From an uncultured Collinsella sp. (GTDB taxonomy: Bacteria > Actinomycetota > Coriobacteriia > Coriobacteriales > Coriobacteriaceae), in the NCBI GenBank assembly GCA_900544095.1, contig UQTV01000002.1, positions 297,085 through 361,084 of the forward strand: a stretch of 64,000 nucleotides of DNA, read 5' to 3'. This document shows positions 61,604-64,000 of this stretch, piece by piece (position 1 is the first letter of the stretch; each line of letters starts with the position of its first letter). The position numbers and the translations under genes were made by a program. Under the pieces are notes generated by a model that saw only the letters and a list, made by a program, of their open reading frames with translations, was not told the DNA's origin and ran no database searches.

Positions 61604-61631
61604 TTGCCGTTTCAAGTGTTGATGGTAAACT
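61604..61631 (+). promoter_or_regulatory. promoter of the fructose-type PTS gene
   Basis: TTGCCG (61604-61609) and TAAACT (61626-61631) are separated by 16 bases, with TGG directly before the -10. The leader to the start codon is about 155 bases. Confidence 0.65.
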
Positions 61632-61652
61632 TTCACTTGCCGTTTACGGTTA

Positions 61653-61667
61653 TGAAAGAACCTTTCA
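61653..61667 (+). promoter_or_regulatory. likely RpiR operator (TGAAAGAACCTTTCA)
   Basis: A perfect 6-3-6 inverted repeat about 22 bases after the -10 element. A half site CTTTCA overlaps the -10 (61630-61635). The position after the start point suggests repression by blocking elongation. Assignment to the adjacent RpiR protein is inference. Confidence 0.55.
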
Positions 61668-61794
61668 CCGGAGAATTGCGCCTTGTCTCTTCTCACGCGG
61701 ACGGTAGGTTGGTATCTTTCAAGTGTGGAAAAACGCGCATCGAAGCGCGTGTAGGGGAGCGCCCGCGGGCGCTGTACTCAAGAAGGAGGGACAC

Positions 61795-63798
61795 ATGGCT
61801 AAGTTTGACATCATCGCCGCGACCGGTTGCCCGACCGGCATTGCGCACACCTTCATGGCGAAGGAGGCGCTGGAGAAGGCTGCTGCCGAACGAGGTCTGA
61901 CCATTAAGGTCGAGACTCATGGCCAGGTCGGTGTCGAGAACGAGCTCACCAAGAGCGAGATCGCCGGTGCCAAGGCCGTCGTCGTCGCAGCCGATAAGGA
62001 TGTCCAGGCTGAGCGTTTCGCCGGTAAGCCCATGGTTTCCGTTGGTGTTTCCAAGGCCCTGTCTGTTGAGGCCGCCGGTAAGCTGATCGACCGCGCGCTC
62101 GCCGCCAAGGGCGACGACACGGTTGCCGCTGCCGCCGATGTCGAGGACGAGGTCGAGGAGAAGGAGTCCATCGGTCACGTCATCTACAAGCACCTCATGA
62201 ACGGCGTCAGCCACATGCTGGTCTTCGTCGTTGCCGGTGGTGTTCTGACCGCCATTTCGTTCCTGTGGGGCATCACGTCCTTTGATTCGACGGCTGCCGA
62301 CTACAACAGCTTTGCCGCGATGCTCAAGATTATCGGCGGTATCGCAATGAACCTCATGGTTCCGGTGCTCTCCGCTTACATCGCCGAGTCCATCGGCAAG
62401 CGCCCGGCGCTCGTCCCCGGTTTCGTCGCCGGTATGATTGCCATCCAGGGCTTGCCTGTTAACGCCGATACCGGCATGATCGACGCCGGTGGCGCAGGTG
62501 TGGGCTTTGGCTTCCTAGGCGGCATCGTCGGCGGCTTCCTCGCTGGCTATGTCATCCTGCTGCTCGAGAAGGTTTTCTCTAAAATTCCTGCGAGCCTTAA
62601 TGGCCTGAAGGCAATCTTCCTGTATCCGCTGTGCTCTACCGCCATCGTCGGCCTGGTCATGCTCGGTATTTCCGGCCCCATGGCTGCCATTAACCAGGGC
62701 ATGATGGATTTCCTGCAGAGCCTCGGTAACTCCGGTCCGGTGATCCTTGGCCTGGCCATCGGCTGCATGTGCGCCTTTGATATGGGCGGCCCGGTCAACA
62801 AGGCTGCTTACGCTACTGGCACCTTCCTGCTCGGTACCGCTCTCGAAGCTGGCGTCGGCACCGAGACCTACAACTTCGGCACCAACTTCATGGCTGCCGT
62901 CTCCGCCGCTTGCATCGTTCCGCCGCTGATCACCACCTTCGCCGTCGTTGTCGGCAAGAAGTACTTCAGCCAGGAGGATCATGACGCCGGTATCGTCAAC
63001 CTCATCCTTGGTTGCACCCACATCACCGAGGGCGCCATTCCGTTCATGACCAAGAACATCTGGCCCGTCATGCCCATCATGATGCTCGGTTCTTCCATCG
63101 CTTCCATCTTGACCATCTTCTTCAACGTTCACGATCCGGCGCCTCACGGCGGCTTCCTGGTCCTGCCCGTTGTCGAGAACGGTCCGCTGTGGGTCCTCGC
63201 GATCCTCATCGGCGCTGTGGTCGGTGGTATCCTGTTCGTGGCCTTCAAGAAGTACGACTTCGAGAAGAATCAGAAGGCCGCTCCTGTAGCCAAGTCCGTT
63301 GAGGCCCCCAAGGCCGCTGCCGTCGAGGCCCCCAAGGCCGAGGCTGCCGACTTCGTGAAGGTCGAGAATGTCTTTGTCGCCGAGGACTTCGCTTCTCGTG
63401 ACGAGGCTCTGAGCTTCGTTTCCAACCAGGCTGTCAAGGCCGGTATCGCCAGCGACGCCGACGCCGTGATGAACGCCTTCCTGGCCCGCGAGGCCGAGGG
63501 CACCACGGGCATGATGGAGGGCTTCGCCATCCCGCATGCCAAGTCCGACGCCATTACCGAGGCTGCCGTCATCGTCGTCAAGGACGAGTCCGGTGTGACC
63601 GGTTGGGACACCATGGACGGCGCTCCCGTCAACGTGGCCATCGCGCTGCTCATCCCGGGTGCCCAGGCCGGCACCACGCACCTTAAGATCCTGTCCAAGG
63701 TCGCCGAGGCGCTCATGGACGAGGACTTCCGTGCCACCGTCAAGGGTTCCACCGACGCCGCCAAGATCGCCAAGACGATCAACGCCCGTCTGGTCTAA
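61795..63798 (+). CDS. PTS fructose-type transporter, fused EIIB-EIIC-EIIA
   Basis: A 667-residue phosphotransferase-system permease that imports and phosphorylates a sugar of the fructose family. The order is IIB (phospho-Cys12 in IIAATGCPTGIAHTFMAKEA), a linker, IIC with about eight to ten helices (KHLMNGVSHMLVFVVAGGVL to ILFVAFKKYDF) including CMCAFDMGGPVNKAAYATG, an Ala/Lys/Pro linker, and IIA (phospho-His581 in EGFAIPHAKSDAI). AAGGAGGG precedes the ATG. No fruK or fruR is adjacent, and the divergent regulator is RpiR-type, so the substrate may be fructose or another hexose. It ends in a double terminator. Confidence 0.92.
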   Translation: MAKFDIIAATGCPTGIAHTFMAKEALEKAAAERGLTIKVETHGQVGVENELTKSEIAGAKAVVVAADKDVQAERFAGKPMVSVGVSKALSVEAAGKLIDRALAAKGDDTVAAAADVEDEVEEKESIGHVIYKHLMNGVSHMLVFVVAGGVLTAISFLWGITSFDSTAADYNSFAAMLKIIGGIAMNLMVPVLSAYIAESIGKRPALVPGFVAGMIAIQGLPVNADTGMIDAGGAGVGFGFLGGIVGGFLAGYVILLLEKVFSKIPASLNGLKAIFLYPLCSTAIVGLVMLGISGPMAAINQGMMDFLQSLGNSGPVILGLAIGCMCAFDMGGPVNKAAYATGTFLLGTALEAGVGTETYNFGTNFMAAVSAACIVPPLITTFAVVVGKKYFSQEDHDAGIVNLILGCTHITEGAIPFMTKNIWPVMPIMMLGSSIASILTIFFNVHDPAPHGGFLVLPVVENGPLWVLAILIGAVVGGILFVAFKKYDFEKNQKAAPVAKSVEAPKAAAVEAPKAEAADFVKVENVFVAEDFASRDEALSFVSNQAVKAGIASDADAVMNAFLAREAEGTTGMMEGFAIPHAKSDAITEAAVIVVKDESGVTGWDTMDGAPVNVAIALLIPGAQAGTTHLKILSKVAEALMDEDFRATVKGSTDAAKIAKTINARLV

Positions 63799-63834
63799 TC
63801 CCGCAACACGCGAATACCATCGCCCCCTGTATAT

Positions 63835-63870
63835 AAGGCGGAGTCCCTCTCCAGGGCCTCCGCCTTTTTT
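63835..63870 (+). terminator. terminator after the PTS gene
   Basis: AAGGCGGAG (63835-63843) pairs with CTCCGCCTT (63858-63866), extended inward by CCCT with AGGG, and is followed by TTTTTT in all. Confidence 0.92.
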
Positions 63871-63906
63871 CTAGGCTCTGTTAGACCAACATTGACATTT
63901 TTGTAA

Positions 63907-63939
63907 GGGGTGTGACCGAAATCGGTCACACCCCGTTTT
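63907..63939 (+). terminator. second hairpin downstream of the PTS gene
   Basis: GGGGTGTGACCGA (63907-63919) pairs perfectly with TCGGTCACACCCC (63922-63934) with an AA loop, followed by GTTTTC. It may back up the first terminator or serve a converging gene beyond the window. Confidence 0.7.
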
Positions 63940-63945
63940 CATTTC

Positions 63946-63987
63946 CAAGGATTTTAGATTCCCAAGCTAGCCTTTACTAAATCCTTG
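63946..63987. repeat. inverted repeat at the window edge
   Basis: CAAGGATTTTAG (63946-63957) pairs with CTAAATCCTTG (63977-63987) with one bulged T. No gene is visible in this last stretch, and the context continues outside the window. Confidence 0.45.
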
Positions 63988-64000
63988 AATTTGTCCCACC

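Noticed and set aside
63874..63900. GGCTCTGTTAGACCAACATTGAC as the left end of an insertion sequence
   Set aside because: It has some look of an IS terminal repeat, but no transposase frame follows inside the window and the partner end cannot be seen.

Overview
The window is a 64 kb piece of a high-GC bacterial chromosome, densely packed and almost wholly housekeeping. Gene content and order point to a Gram-positive actinobacterium of the class Coriobacteriia, most likely Collinsella or a close relative. This is inference from three things: a B. subtilis-like order of genes (asp23-fakA-recG, plsX-acpP-rnc-smc-ftsY-ffh, alaS-ruvX-mltG, pepQ-efp-asp23-nusB-xseB-tlyA-recN), a SepIVA/DivIVA-like gene next to a DUF177 gene as in other Actinobacteria, and a strong preference for C or G at third codon positions. 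No rRNA operon, CRISPR array or prophage was seen.

Layout. 1-8.1 kb (+): the 3' end of infB, then rbfA, nrnA, truB, ribF, dnaG and the primary sigma factor rpoD, mostly with overlapping stop and start codons. 8.2-8.45 kb: two identical tRNA-Asn genes with a TATAAT promoter and terminators. 8.6-14 kb: asp23, fakA, recG, rsmD, coaD. 14-23.5 kb: a coiled-coil SepIVA-like protein, DUF177, rpmF (59 aa), plsX, acpP, rnc, smc, ftsY, ffh. 23.6-26 kb: a minus-strand DUF134-NifX fusion regulator facing thyA-folA, with two palindromic operators between them. 26-31.6 kb: an SpoU methyltransferase, a MATE transporter, a minus-strand corrinoid adenosyltransferase gene broken by an early stop codon, ftsH and a DUF523 gene.

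31.5-33.2 kb is the only clearly foreign stretch. It holds scars of a serine recombinase and an IS3-family transposase, then an AT-rich peptidase E gene and about 460 bp of non-coding, hairpin-rich DNA. 33.2-34.3 kb (-): a glycerol-dehydrogenase-like enzyme. 34.4-37.6 kb: ileS behind a complete isoleucine T-box with competing terminator and antiterminator. 37.6-44 kb: lspA, an RluD-like pseudouridine synthase, a family 2 glycosyltransferase, a short prepilin peptidase, a dGTPase-like protein and rarA. 44-47.3 kb: a stress-type operon of DUF948, an RsbW-like protein with degenerate ATP site, a SigB/SigF-type sigma factor and an AI-2E transporter. 47.4-54.1 kb: alaS, ruvX, mltG, yqeG, aroK and an AroB-like protein that has lost its metal-binding histidines. 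54.2-60.6 kb: pepQ, efp, a second asp23, nusB, xseB, tlyA, nadK, recN. 60.6-63.8 kb: an RpiR regulator divergent from a three-domain fructose-type PTS gene, with promoter and operator between them.

The most notable points are two apparent pseudoenzymes (AroB-like and RsbW-like), the DUF134-NifX regulator with paired operators, the early stop codon in the corrinoid adenosyltransferase gene, the mobile-element scar with its AT-rich cargo, the T-box, and several families of palindromic or terminator-like repeats. No wholly new defence or mobile system was recognised.
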